From NCBI GenBank assembly GCA_038501625.1, contig JAZAYU010000012.1, positions 10,230,001 to 10,294,000 on the forward strand: DNA of 64,000 bases, in the 5' to 3' direction. Below the pieces are notes generated by a model that was given only the letters and a program-made list of their open reading frames with translations, did not search any database and was not told the origin of the DNA. This document shows, piece by piece, positions 44,226 through 54,923 of the stretch. The first letter of the stretch is position 1. Each line of letters opens with the position of its first letter. Both the position numbers and the translations under genes were made by a program. This DNA comes from Corbicula japonica (lineage: Eukaryota > Mollusca > Bivalvia > Venerida > Cyrenidae).

Positions 44226-44343
44226 ATATCATATACCCTATGAATTTAAAGCATTCTGATTGGTCGAGAGCTCCGTACTCGCCAGTCCGAAAAAAGTGAT
44301 AACTACCCCGGGAATTAATAACTACCTTTGCTATCATCATTAT

Positions 44344-44375
<32 letters not shown>

Positions 44376-44406
44376 GAATGCTTTTAATTCATAGGGTATA
44401 TGATAT
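44226..44406. mobile_element. 181-bp MITE with internal ATC microsatellite
   Basis: Inverted ends ATATCATATACCCTATGAAT and (reverse) ATATCATATACCCTATGAAT, followed by TTAAAGCATTCTGA. It carries about ten ATC triplets at 44,335-44,375. The poly-Met minus-strand ORF is an artefact of the triplets. Confidence 0.88.
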
Positions 44407-44559
44407 AACAAGTAAATACTAATAGTATATATTACACTTCGTCCTCGATCGATATCACACTACCCAGGTCCGCAAAACTACATATCGACCTCAACATTAG
44501 TATTTATTTGTATAATAAACAGCATTCGTAACCATAGTGTTTTCAAGAAAGAACAATGA

Positions 44560-44752
44560 TTTTTACCAAGGGTGAACACAGTTTAGATCTGGATCAGCTG
44601 ACACATCTGTGCCATCAGATCAAGATATACACTGATGTATTATGTTAATTCTGTCCAAAAAGTAAACAGTGTACGAATTTGCTGGCTGATATAGATCTAG
44701 ACTGGTCACATACGTGATAAAATTTGTATATTTGGAGTAAAGGCTTAATTAA
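44560..44752 (-). mobile_element. TTAA MITE copy 29 (diverged)
   Basis: GTTTAGATCTGGATCAGCTG and TGTATTATGTTAATTCTGTC. The ends are decayed. Confidence 0.65.
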
Positions 44753-44754
44753 AT

Positions 44755-44935
44755 GGGCGACCAGTGAAAATACAGTCTGATCTAAATCTACACTGTTTGT
44801 CGTTTTTTTTAAAGATTTTTTTAGTCTTTTTTAGCACAGTAAATGAATAGTGTAAACCCAGATCAGCATGGATCTGGATCTAGAATGGTTACCCATGGGA
44901 TATAAGATATCCCATGGAGTAAAGGGTTAATAAAA
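44755..44935. mobile_element. TTAA MITE copy 29b (decayed)
   Basis: Fragments of two palindromes (AAACCCAGATCAGCATGGAT; TCTGGATCTAGAATGG) and an end CCATGGAGTAAAGGGTTAA at 44,930. Confidence 0.6.
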
Positions 44936-44949
44936 ATTGAAATACTCAC

Positions 44950-45006
44950 TCTTCTGTTACAGTAAGATTTTTTGGCATTTCCTCTGTATCTGACCTTCTT
45001 GAAATA
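44950..45006 (-). CDS. Anoctamin exon, short helix 1-2 loop (residues 245-264)
   Basis: It encodes a hydrophilic loop, SISRRSDTEEMPKNLTVTEE, on the outer/lumenal side. It contains an N-glycosylation sequon, N258-L-T260. Vertebrate ANO1-7 have a cysteine-rich segment here; this protein has none. The acceptor is TTTTGCAG and the donor GTGAGT. A 188-bp inverted-repeat MITE ends only about 42 bp upstream of the acceptor. Confidence 0.85.
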
Positions 45007-45047
45007 CTGCAAAAAATATAATATTGAAAGTCATAGGCAATCTCACT

Positions 45048-45235
45048 TACCGTCATTGTCTGAATATAAGCCGCACTTTTTTCCCCAGAATTCGGCGGTA
45101 AAAAGTTGGGGGTGCGGCTAATACACAGGTTTGGCTGCTTATAAATACATTATAGGCCATTTTGATCTGTTCCATCAGGTTTGGGGGAGGTGCGGCTTAT
45201 ACATTAGTGCGGCTTATATTCGAACAATGACGGTA
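45048..45235. mobile_element. 188-bp MITE with TACCGTCATTG ends (copy b)
   Basis: Same family as 33,541-33,725, in the opposite internal orientation. It starts about 42 bp upstream (in transcript sense) of the acceptor of exon 44,950-45,006, so it may overlap the branch-point area. Confidence 0.88.
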
Positions 45236-45774
45236 AGTCAGATCTAACAGAATGTTAGATCTGATGATGGCCCGCAAAGACCCTTTATAACCTGTTGTGG
45301 TTTTTCACGATAACTATTTATAGAACAATGCTCCCAAAACAATCTGAAGATCTCATTACAGTGGAAATCAATGTGATATCACATAAAATACACCTATCTT
45401 CTGTATAATATATATAATATGCAGTTTTTCTGTGGTTTTTAACACTTTGTAGACATCAATAAATAAACAATATAACGTTTGAAACACTTTGTACTTTTGC
45501 GAGTTTCTTAGCAACAATCTGATTGGTCTGGAAGGTTGTTGATAAAAACCATTTTTAGTGACTCGTCGTCTGATTCTGATAGCACAGTGGTTCTCAGGAG
45601 ATAGTTTTAATTAGTTGAGTCATAGTTGACTGATTCATCTGTCACTGTCTATTAACATGTTTTCAATGACAAGCAATTTAAAGTGACTTTCCATAAATTA
45701 TGTAAAAATGTTAATAAAAAGGAAGTTTATCCACATATTGGTAGAATTTATATCCTCACAGATGGACAAAGACT

Positions 45775-45857
45775 CGAGGAGGACACAAACTCACAGTAGT
45801 AAGGGGCATATTGTTGTCAGCCAACGACTTTAACCATTAGGCCATGGATGCCAGTGC
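45775..45857 (-). mobile_element. SINE head fragment, tRNA-Ser-like
   Basis: On the minus strand it reads ATCCATGGCCTAATGGTTAA with a decayed B box (GAGTTTGTGTCC). It resembles the head of the SINE at 25,330-25,613. Confidence 0.6.
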
Positions 45858-45894
45858 TCAAATCTGGACTTATAACATCTGAATAAATAATTAC

Positions 45895-46234
45895 CTGACT
45901 ATTAATCCATAAATAAAGCAAGCCAGTCCAAAGAACATTGGTATCCATAGCGATGTTATCAACATGCCCACCCAGGCAAAGTACAGGGCAATCTTCTCTC
46001 CAAAATAATTCCGGATTTTCCAAACCGGCTGGAATTTCCAGAATTTTGTCCAAGTTTCATCAAGCTCTTTACGAGGATCGATAAGTAGTTTCCCTTTGAG
46101 CTCTTCGGCTTCCTGACGGGCTTTCTCCTTGCTGATCGCTGTGTCTTGTTCTTCATTTAACTTGCTAAGAGCAGAATCTTCGTGTAACACAAAACTGTCT
46201 ACATAGACACCCTTCACTAACATGTATGGTAAAC
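45895..46234 (-). CDS. Anoctamin exon, linker and membrane helix 1 (residues 132-245)
   Basis: This is the largest exon (340 nt). It carries the end of the cytosolic domain (GLPYMLVKGVYVDSF), a charged segment rich in Glu and Lys at about residues 152-190 that may be helical, and then WKIRNYFGEKIALYFAWVG. Helix 1 spans about residues 213-243. The FGEKI(A/G)xYFAW motif is one of the most conserved in anoctamins and anchors the identification. The acceptor is TTTTCAG and the donor GTAATT. Confidence 0.95.
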
Positions 46235-46256
46235 CTGAAAAACATGGACACATTGT

Positions 46257-46452
46257 TTAACTCTTTACTCCACAGATATACCCTACTTGTGTGGGCAAAC
46301 AGTTTAGATCCAGATCATCCAGTACCTCTGATCAGGATCTGAACTGATCACTTTTTCATTATTTCTGAACAAATTGCAACTAGTGCAGATCCAGATCAGA
46401 TGTGCCGACTTATCTGGATCTACACTGGTTGCATCTGGGGGATACTTAAACC
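46257..46452 (-). mobile_element. TTAA MITE copy 30 (shortened)
   Basis: TTAACTCTTTACTCCACAGA, two shortened palindromes and TCATTATTTCTGAACAAATT. It starts 23 bp outside exon 45,895-46,234. Confidence 0.75.
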
Positions 46453-46500
46453 TTAGAAATAGGCCTGTTTGTGGCTTGTTTGCTGGTTTAACATATAAAA

Positions 46501-47896
46501 CAAGAGTGCCAAACTGACACAAAATACGCCCGTCAAAATGCTGATCATCAAAGTTGCGTAACGATCCGATGAAAATTATTGAACTTGGAGAGCAGATACC
46601 GCTAATTCAGTTTTTGGACAATTCAAGGGCCATAATTCAGGAGTGCCTGGGGGGATTCGGCAGGTTATAGAACTTGGTCGAGATATTATGCCCACCAACA
46701 TATTCACCAAGTTTGATAAAGACCCGATGAAAACTCTTTGACTTAGAGAGCGGAAACAGTAATTTTAGACAATTCAAGGGCAATAATTCAGGAGTGCCTG
46801 GGGGGATTTTACTGGTTATAGAATTTGGTCGAGATATTATTCCCACCAACATATTCATCAAGTTTGATAAAGACCGGAAGAAAACTCTTTGACTTAGAGA
46901 GCGCAAACCCTTATTTTGGTCAATTCAAGGGCCATAATTCAGGAGTGCATGGGGGGATTTGATTGGTTATAGAACTTGGTCGAGATATTATGTCCACCAA
47001 CATATTCACCAAGTTTGATAAAGACCCGATGAAAACTCTTTGACTTAGAGAGCGGAAACAGTAATTTTGGACAATTCAAGGGCCATAATTCAGGAGTGCC
47101 TGGGGGGATTTGGCTGGTTATAGAACTTGGTCGAGATATTATGTCCACCAACATATTCACCAAGTTAGATAAAGACCGGATGAAAACTCTTTGACTTAGA
47201 GAGCGGAAACAGTAATTTTGGACAATTCAAGGGCCATAATTCAGGAGTGCCTGGGGGGATTTGGCTGGTTATAGAACTTGGTCGAGATATTATGTCCACC
47301 AACATATTCACCAAGTTTGATGAAGACCGGATGAAAACTCTTTGACTTAGAGAGCGGAAACAGTAATTTTGGACAATTCAAGGGCCATAATTCAGGAGTG
47401 CCTGGGGGGATTTGGCTGGTTATAGAACTTGGTCGAGATATTATGCCCACCAACATATTCACCAAGTTTGATAAAGACCGGATGAAAACTCTTTGACTTA
47501 GAGTGTGGAAACAGTAATTTTCGACAATTCAAGGGCCATAATTCAGGAGTGCCTGGGGGGATTTGGCTGGTTATAGAACTTGGTCGAGATATTATGCCCA
47601 CCAACATATTCACCAAGTTTGATAAAGACCAGATGAAAACTCTTTGACTTAGAGAGCAGAAACAGTAATTTTGGACAATTCAAGGGCTATAATTCAGGAG
47701 TGCCTGGGGGGATTTGGCTGGTTATAGAACTTGGTCGAGATATTATGCCCACCAACATATTCACCAAGTTTGATAAAGATCGGATGAAAACTCTTTGACT
47801 TAGAGAGCGGAAACCATGTGGACGCCGCCTGCCCGCCCGCCCGCCCACCCACCAAAGGTGTTCCCATAATACGTCCCGTTTTTCAAGTGGGCATAT
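46501..47896 (+). mobile_element. Composite element P4 with 151-bp cores
   Basis: It starts ACAAGAG, with head hairpin GTGCCAAACTGACAC (46,506-46,520) and arm ATACGCCC matching the tail GGGCATAT (7 of 8). Eight or nine cores of 151 bp contain GGGCCATAATTCAGGAGTGC and GGTCGAGATATTATG. A CCGCCCGC-type microsatellite follows at 47,822-47,856. Repeated minus-strand 74-residue ORFs here are artefacts of the cores. Confidence 0.85.
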
Positions 47897-47929
47897 AAAA
47901 AGGAAACAAACGCAATTGTAAGCCTTCAC

Positions 47930-48254
47930 CTGGTAGACATACCGGATGAGCTCAAGTACATTTGTGTCACCCTATCTGGGATGCTGCATTTAAAATAGAA
48001 TGAGGTCAGCCAAAGGTCAGAAATTTTCATACAAGTAAATTAGTCTCAAATTTCTTGTGTGTGTGTTTTTTTTTTTGAAAAGACGAATTGTAGATCTTAC
48101 ACTAATATATGGTTTGTTAGCAATTAAGATGATGGAAATCATGTTTAATGGACACTAAAAACTGAGAATTTACCACTGAACCATATGGGAAATCGATTTA
48201 CTTTGTTGCAGTCTCTCGATCCTCAAAAGAGAGTGAGGAAAGAGGAAAGCTTAC
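47930..48254. other. Intron sequence, no feature recognised
   Basis: Between composite element P4 and exon 48,255-48,392. It contains a poly-T run at 48,067-48,076 only. Confidence 0.55.
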
Positions 48255-48392
48255 CCATTTTGGATAGTATTATATTATCTGGGTTCTCCGAATCCTTGGG
48301 GTAGCAGGGGCAGCAACCACAGAAGTCTGTCACGCAGTTCTCCACAACTTTAATCTGATACTCTAGGATGTTATCACTCTGAATAGTCTTAT
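48255..48392 (-). CDS. Anoctamin exon with N-terminal Cys cluster (residues 86-132)
   Basis: Cytosolic domain exon. It contains five cysteines within eleven residues: C105, C110, C112, C113 and C115 (CVTDFCGCCPC). This cluster is not a hallmark of the family that I recognise; it could be a lipidation or metal site. The acceptor is TATTGCAG and the donor GTAAGC. A minisatellite of about 50 bp lies just upstream in the intron and includes partial copies of this exon's right edge (near 48,486-48,550). Confidence 0.88.
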
Positions 48393-49208
48393 CTGCAATA
48401 TAACATAATCAAAGTTATCTCCATTTACTGACAGAAGTAAGAAAACTAAGAGAAAAAGGGATGTAACTCTCCCTTTACTTTAACACAGTTCTCCACAACT
48501 TTAATCTGATACTCTAGGATGTTATCGCTCTAAATAGTTTTATCTGCAATATAACTTATCAAATTTATCTCCCTTTACTGAAAGAAGTAAGAAAACTAAG
48601 AGAAGTGGATGTAACTCTCCCTTTACTGACTGAAATATGCAAACTAAGAGAAAAAGGGATTAACTCTCCCTTTTCTGACAGAAGTAAGGAAGCTAAGAGA
48701 AAAAAGGGATGTAACTCTCCCTTTACTGACAGAAGTATGAAAACTTAGAGAAATGGATGTAACTCTCCCTTTACTGACTGAAATATGCAAACTAAGAGAA
48801 AAAGTGATGTAACTCTCCCTTTACTGACTGAAATATGCAAACTAAGAGAAAAAGTGATGTAACTCTCCCTTTACTGACTGAAATATGCAAACTAAGAGAA
48901 AAAGTGATGTAACTCTCCCTTTACTGACTGAAATATGCAAACTAAGAGAAAAAGTGATGTAACTCTCCCTTTACTGACTGAAATATGCAAACTAAGAGAA
49001 AAAGTGATGTAACTCTCCCTTTACTGACTGAAATATGCAAACTAAGAGAAAAAGTGATGTAACTCTCCCTTTACTGACTGAAATATGCAAACTAAGAGAA
49101 AAAGTTATGTAACTCTCCCTTTACTGAAAGAAGTATGAAAACTAAGAGAAAAAGGGATTAACTCTCCCTTTTCTGACAGAAACAAGGAAGCTAAGAGAAA
49201 AAGGGATG

Positions 49209-50223
49209 TACGAGGTACAGTCAAAAAGTTCCAGGACTGTCATGATATCTTTTTTATTTTCCGTACGATTCAGTAATTAAATATATGACATGAAAATATA
49301 ACTATTCCACTGCAAGAACATATAAATATATGTAAAATATACAAACATAAACATGTTTTCTGATCCATTAGAATAGCCCACTATGTCATGTACGGAGCAC
49401 TTCCGCGACGTCGTGACGTTCATATGACGTTTGCAAGGGTTGTTTTCATTTTATCTGTCAGCAGACGAGGAACCCAGCGCGCACATACCTTATTCATGTT
49501 CAAGTCCTGGGTCACTATTTTATGAACAGTTCCATGACACAGCCCTACAGTGTAAGCAATATCATCTAGAGAATTGCGCCGATCAGTTGCTAGGACGTCC
49601 TTAATCTTTTTGACTAAGCGCGCATCATTTCCCGGCCTTCCGCTTCGCGCATTATCCTCAATAACCGCCCTACCTTTCCGGAAACGTTTGTGCCACTCAA
49701 ACACAAGAGTCCTGGAACAATTAATAACACCATCCTTCTGTTTCATGAATTTCCAAGTATCAGTCGGGGTCATTCATGACATCGCAGAGAATTTAATTAC
49801 TGTCCACTGCTCCGTACGTTCAATTAACGTTGTCATTTTCTTGCTTCAGAATTTTTACACGGCGGAAATTATACTTCACAAAATGGCGATACTTCAGCCG
49901 ATCACGCTAAAATTTTGTAATTGTTTGCTAGTAACGTTCCGTTGATGTCGTGCGGAAAAATAAAGACGTCTTGGTGCTGTTATTTTGAGAAACTTCAAAA
50001 AGAATGTAGTCATCTCATTGCAAATTCTGAAGTGCTCCGTATTATGGTTGCGGACATGCTAAATGTGAAAAAAATAAATTCAAATACTTGTTCAAACCTA
50101 CTTTTTCATAGCTGTTGATATTAGATTTAAATAGAAATACATGCATGCTAAATTTTATGAGGATCCGACGTCTATAATTTGTTTAAAAGGACCAGTCCGG
50201 GAACTTTCTGACTGTACCTCGTA
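49209..50223 (-). mobile_element. Mariner-family element M2 (internally deleted)
   Basis: Inverted ends CGAGGTACAGTCAAAAAGTT and (reverse) CGAGGTACAGTCAGAAAGTT with TA on both sides. The host minisatellite unit GGGATGTAACTCTCC is restored if the element and one TA are removed, which proves insertion with a TA duplication. Confidence 0.92.
49420..49836 (-). pseudogene. Mariner transposase N-terminal remnant of M2
   Basis: It reads MTTLIERTEQWTVIKFSAMS, an in-frame stop at 49,774-49,776, then MTPTDTWKFMKQ. It continues LVFEWHKRFRKGR, EDNARSGRPG and DDIAYTVGLCHGTVHKI, the DNA-binding helix-turn-helix half of a mariner transposase. It stops at 49,420, before the catalytic domain. The catalytic half is absent, so it is inactive. 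Confidence 0.85.
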
Positions 50224-50793
50224 ACTCTCCCTTTACCTACAGAAGCATGAAAACTAAAAGAAAAAGGGATGTTACTCTTTCTTAACCTACAGTATGGAAC
50301 TTAGAGAAAAAGGAATGTAACTCTAATAAAAACATTTGTAATGAATAGAAGATCTAGTTGGTAATAATTAAAAAGCAGGAAGTATATCATAGGGGGGATT
50401 GAACACTATCCAGATGTATATTTGTTGGGATATTGAAACCACCCATCTTAAAATTAAAATGGACATAACTCTGCAGAATTTCATTTTGGCCTTTTCCATC
50501 ATTACCTACACAAGCAATATAACTTGACGGTTTTATGAAGAAATTAAGAAATGACAAAGTTATAGCGGACAAAAAGTTTTCGTGACAAAATCCTATTACA
50601 AAAACAGGAAATCTCTGTGAGTTGTGTCCTTCGCCTTGTGACTTTGGGATCATTACCACCACAAGCATAATAATTTGAAAGTTTGATGATGAAGTATAAA
50701 GAATTGGAAAAGTTATAGCCAATTTTAAGTTTTTGTGACAGACAGACAGATGTACAAAGTGGTCCCTAAGTATTGCTTTTCTTCATAACCTAC

Positions 50794-50872
50794 CTCCTTC
50801 CACCTTTTCAGTAATCTTCTCTGTGAGCTTGGATTTGTCTCTTACATCAATGTTCTGCAGTATATGGTGAGT
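50794..50872 (-). CDS. Anoctamin exon, N-terminal domain (residues 60-86)
   Basis: It encodes THHILQNIDVRDKSKLTEKI and a short acidic end. The HHIL segment follows RSFL of the previous exon, as in other anoctamins (R-x-x-HHIL). The acceptor is GTTTTTCAG and the donor GTAGGT. It begins in phase 0 and ends with one base that gives Asp with the next exon. Confidence 0.87.
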
Positions 50873-51132
50873 CTGAAAAACATTTATCTAATTAAAATCA
50901 TCTCCTGAAAATGGCTAAGCTATCAGGATCTGATGACGTGTCACTTAAACATGCTTTTATCAACAACCTTACAAATCAATCTGATTGTCACCTACAAAAT
51001 CGCAAAAGTACATGATGAACACCATAAAATTCAAGGCCTTTGGAACATTATATTGTATATTGTATCCATGGTGTTTTAAACCCTGGAAAGTGTTAAAAAC
51101 AAGCGTAAGATATATTTTACTGAAGATAGGTG

Positions 51133-51285
51133 TACAGTGAAACCTGCCTTAGCAGCCACCTGCCAATAGCAACCACCTGTCTTAAACAGCCAGTTTGAAT
51201 ATGTCCCAAACTGACCTTTATTTCTTATTTTAACCTGTCTTTAACAGCCACCTGTATAGAGCTGCTAAAGACAGGTTTGATTGTA
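51133..51285. mobile_element. TACAGT-AAACCTG MITE, copy b
   Basis: TACAGTGAAACCTGCCTTAG at the left and GACAGGTTTGATTGTA at the right. It is shorter than copy a through an internal deletion. Confidence 0.85.
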
Positions 51286-51641
51286 CTTCATATAGTATTT
51301 CATTCAATTCCATCTTCAGATCATATTGCGATCATTGCCAATAGCATTATGAATTCTGCTTCCTTTGTTGACTGTTTCTAAAAATAGTTGTCGGGGAAAA
51401 CTGTTATACGTAATATATGGTATTTGTCGGCCGTCATCAGATCAAACAATTTGTAATATCTGACTTTAACGAGATTGGAAATACATCACAAACATTCTAA
51501 TGAACAGTCAAGGTCAAAAGCTATACGTAAGAAATACATGCAGAAAGACCTAGAAAACTTCAGATAGTATATTTGGGGCATGCCAAGGGGCAATGACCTC
51601 ATATCTTTGGTCATATTTTTATAACATTTTAATTGTTACTG

Positions 51642-51823
51642 TACAGTCAACCCTGTATTAGGAAGCCACCCAAGGGAGTGACAAAAAGTAGCAGCATAAC
51701 ACAGGTGGCTATTTAAGATGGGTAAAAATAAGAGCAAAATGTCAGTTTAGGACATATTCAAACTGGCTGTTTAAGACAACTGGTTGCTGAAAGAAGGTGG
51801 CTGCTAAGGCAGGTTCAACTGTA
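51642..51823. mobile_element. TACAGT MITE, copy c (inverted)
   Basis: TACAGTCAACCCTGTATTAG at the left and GGCAGGTTCAACTGTA at the right, with TGTTTAAGACAACTGGTTGC inside. Same family as copies a and b, in the reverse orientation. Confidence 0.82.
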
Positions 51824-52262
51824 TTTAGAAAAGAAAGAACTTACAACTATCTATTATTTTCTAATAACAAATGGAGATATTGTTACACATTTTTACACAG
51901 CTTATTGATCTTTTTACTGCTAAATACATGATAAGTAATAAACCTCTTAATTAGTTAATAGGAAAGTTGTTAAGAATTTTGGTCTCCTACTTTTAATACA
52001 TAATTGAGAATTAATCAAACAATGTGCTAGCACTAAACTCTCCCTTTGCTCCATGGGATACTGTATAGCGCTTAATATTGGCGGTGTCAAATTTTGGCGT
52101 ATTTTAAAGTGTTTTATATTGGCGGGGTCATATATTGGCACTAATAAGCCAGACCGCCAAAATAAAATCCTTGATGAAAAATGGCGGAAATTGGACTATG
52201 GAAGAGAAAGGTCAACGTCGCAGTTATTCAATTGTTAAATTTTAAGTGTGAAAAACATTATC

Positions 52263-53602
52263 GCAGCTACATAATACAGTACTTGATTGCTTTGTTTGAT
52301 ATTCCAATTACACTGCAACTCCATTATATCGCGGACCTCAGGGTCCAAGCCCGCCAACCGTGATATAAACGGAGCGCGATATAAGTAAATAATCGCGCTA
52401 AAACAAGGAGAATTCATTTGTTTTTGCTGTCAGATGGATGTATAGCGCGGTGTTGCGTAATTAACACGCCATGAAATCTACGGGTACATCAGGGAGTACG
52501 TTCCGTGCTGGACAAATGTTTTTAAAACAATTTTTATATATAATTTATTAAGTTTTATTTTTAATAAAAAGAAATTAATTAATGTACAAAATAAAGATCG
52601 CCTTCATCAATTTCCAATGGTGGTATTTTTGTTTTCGGTAAATTCAACTGATCGACGATCTGTTGGTCGGTCATGGTCGGCGATGTTACTTCGTCGTCGT
52701 CCGTCGTTTACCAGCTTGATATGTCAATGAGCAGGTAATGTCAAAACAACAAACTGTTTTGACGTTCCCTGCTCATGCCTATTATGGTTAGCAACTTGCA
52801 TTAATTGTCGCTAATTTGCGGTTTGTCTCAAGAATGAAATTCTGCCAGTACCATATTAGCTTGGTGTTTTTCGCACATATTGTTCGTCACAAAGGGGGTT
52901 TAATGTCAAATCAGAAGCAACAGAATTGTAAAAAAAACTTTCATCTATTTTAGTACGTTTGATGTTAAATTGTATCTGCTGGTGAACGTGTACATCACCT
53001 CTAAAATCCCTGCATACAAAATGTAATCAACAGGCTTCGCCGATAATGACGTAATACGACACGGAAAAAACGTGCGTTTCGTGAATTTGTCGCCAATGTT
53101 GATTTAATCATTTGATCTTTTTTACCACCTACGAAGAATGAACAAACATATAGATTGTAAATGTACAAAAAATTGGGATCCACGGACCAAGCGCGATATA
53201 TTGGATATCTTGATATAACGGATCGCGATATAACGGAGTTGCAGTGTATATTCCTTTTGTTGACCCATTATAAGTTTACCAACTTGTTCACTTTATTATT
53301 ATTTAATTATTTTAAAGCGGGTTTCTATAAGGTATTGACAAAACTAAATTTAGTTTACTACATGTACAAAAGCTATAACTCTATAATGCTTGTTTTTTCA
53401 TTGCAGCTACATAATACAGTACTTGATTGCTTTGTTTGATATTCCAATTATATTCCTTTTGTTGACGCATTATAAGTTTACCAACTTGTTCGATTTATTA
53501 TTATTTAATTATTTTAAAGCGGGTTTCTACAAGATATTGACAAAACACAATTTAGTTTACTACATGTACAAAAGCTATAACTCTATAATGCTTGTTTTTT
53601 CA
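52263..53602 (+). repeat. About 200-bp direct duplication, one copy interrupted
   Basis: Copy 1 is 52,263-52,308 plus 53,249-53,402. Copy 2 is 53,403-53,602. Both contain GCAGCTACATAATACAGTAC and AAAGCGGGTTTCTAxAAGxT. Only copy 1 carries the inner element. Confidence 0.88.
52309..53248. mobile_element. Inner TA-flanked inverted-repeat element
   Basis: Ends TACACTGCAACTCCATTATA and (reverse) TACACTGCAACTCCGTTATA, then TCGCG. The empty site is preserved in the tandem copy at 53,448-53,453 (TTCCAATTATATTCC). The occupied site reads TTCCAATTA...TATATTCC, a TA duplication. The interior is related to 40,550-41,085. Confidence 0.9.
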
Positions 53603-53677
53603 AATTACAAAACAAGTGCCGCTGAAAGGAATGGATGACAAGCGCCAAATAACACTCCTGGCTATGCCTAAAGAAAA

Positions 53678-54923
53678 CTAGAATTATCACTGAAAGTGAT
53701 TAAATACCCCAACATGTGTGCTTGATAATTGAACTGGGAATGCTTCGAATCAATGGCATAATGTGCCCCAAAGTGTCGTCTTCACAGTAGCCACATATTC
53801 AGCAAGTTTCATCACAATATCTCATTCCTTCTAAAGTTATTGAGCAGAAATGGTTTGAGTATGTTAGTAACCTTTAGTGACCTTTACCTAACTTTTAACA
53901 ACTGTGTGCCAAAAATTGTTTATATATGTGAAGCTTTTCATGAGAAATCATCCAGAAACATTTTTTCTATTTTTAGTAACAGTGAACAGTGACCTTGACC
54001 CCATCAGGCCCAATTTCAATACAAAGTTTCGTCTTCACAGACACTACCTATATATCAATTTTCATCACAATATCTCATTCTGAACCAAAGTTATTGAGCA
54101 ACAGTTTTTTTCTATTTTTAGTAACAGTGACCTTGACCCCACAGGCCTTACTTTGAATCCCAAAAGGCATCTTCACAAAAACCACCAATACACCAAATTT
54201 CATTTAAAAATCTCATTCCAAGCTTTAGTTACTGAGTGGAAACAAAGTTTTGAAGTTTAAATAACAGTGACCTTGACCTTGAACCCACAGGCCCCAAAGT
54301 CAAACCTAACCTATATCTTGTTATGTTACATCTGCGACCCAAAAAATATTTAAATCTATGAAGTATTTCATGAGTTATAGTCCAGAAACAAATTTTCTTT
54401 TTTAAGTTACAGTGACCTTGAAATTGACCCCACAGGCCCCAAAGTCGAGCTCGACCTTATCTTCAGATATTACATCTACATGTATATACCAAAAAAGTAT
54501 TTAATCTGTGAAGTGTTTCATGAGTTATCATCCAGAAACCATTTTTCTATTTTTAGTAATACTGACCTTGACATTGACCCCACCAGCCCCAAAGTCGAAC
54601 TTGACCTGTATCTTGTGATGTTACATCTATTTACCAAACAAGGATTAAATCTGTGAAGTGTTTCATGAGTTATCATCCGGAAACCATTTTTCTATTTTTA
54701 GTAACAGTGACCTTGACACTGACCCCACCAGCCCCAAAATCGAACTTGACCTGTATCTTATGACGATATACCTGTGTACCAAAAATTATTTAATTCTGTC
54801 AAGCCTTTCATGAGTTATCATCCGGAAACGAAGAATCCGACCGACCGACCGACAGACAGACCGACAGACCGACCGACAAGCTCACTCCTATATACCCCCT
54901 CAAACTTCGTTTGTGGGGGTATA
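53678..54923 (+). mobile_element. Composite element P5
   Basis: It starts AACTAGA, with head hairpin ATCACTGAAAGTGAT (53,686-53,700) and arm ATACCCC, which pairs with the tail GGGGTAT (to 54,923). Degenerate cores carry AACAGTGACCTTGACC and TTTCATGAGTTATCATCC. A GACCGACCGACC/GACAGACA microsatellite (54,837-54,882) precedes a hairpin with arms TATACCCCC and GGGGGTATA. Confidence 0.8.

Larger units (their letters stand above)
48440..50320. repeat. 50-bp minisatellite, split by a mariner element
   Basis: Unit AACTCTCCCTTTACTGACTG, AAATATGCAAACTAAGAG, AAAAAGTGATGT. Seven units between about 48,760 and 49,110 are almost identical; flanking units diverge. It is interrupted at GGATGTA|ACTCTCC by mariner M2 (49,209-50,223) and continues to about 50,320. 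Confidence 0.92.

Noticed and set aside
44020..44373. 117-codon minus-strand ORF beginning with a run of Met
   Set aside because: The Met run is the ATC microsatellite of a MITE, and the rest is the wrong frame of an anoctamin exon.
46637..47929. Series of 74-90-codon minus-strand ORFs with a repeated sequence
   Set aside because: They are the 151-bp tandem cores of composite element P4 read in one frame. The period is not a multiple of three, so frame shifts at each unit, and there is no sign of a protein.
48760..49110. Regular 50-bp repeats as a CRISPR-like array
   Set aside because: Units are contiguous without unique spacers, and the context is a eukaryotic intron. It is a minisatellite.
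49574..49945. 123-codon plus-strand ORF
   Set aside because: Antisense to the mariner transposase remnant, whose minus-strand frame has clear family motifs.
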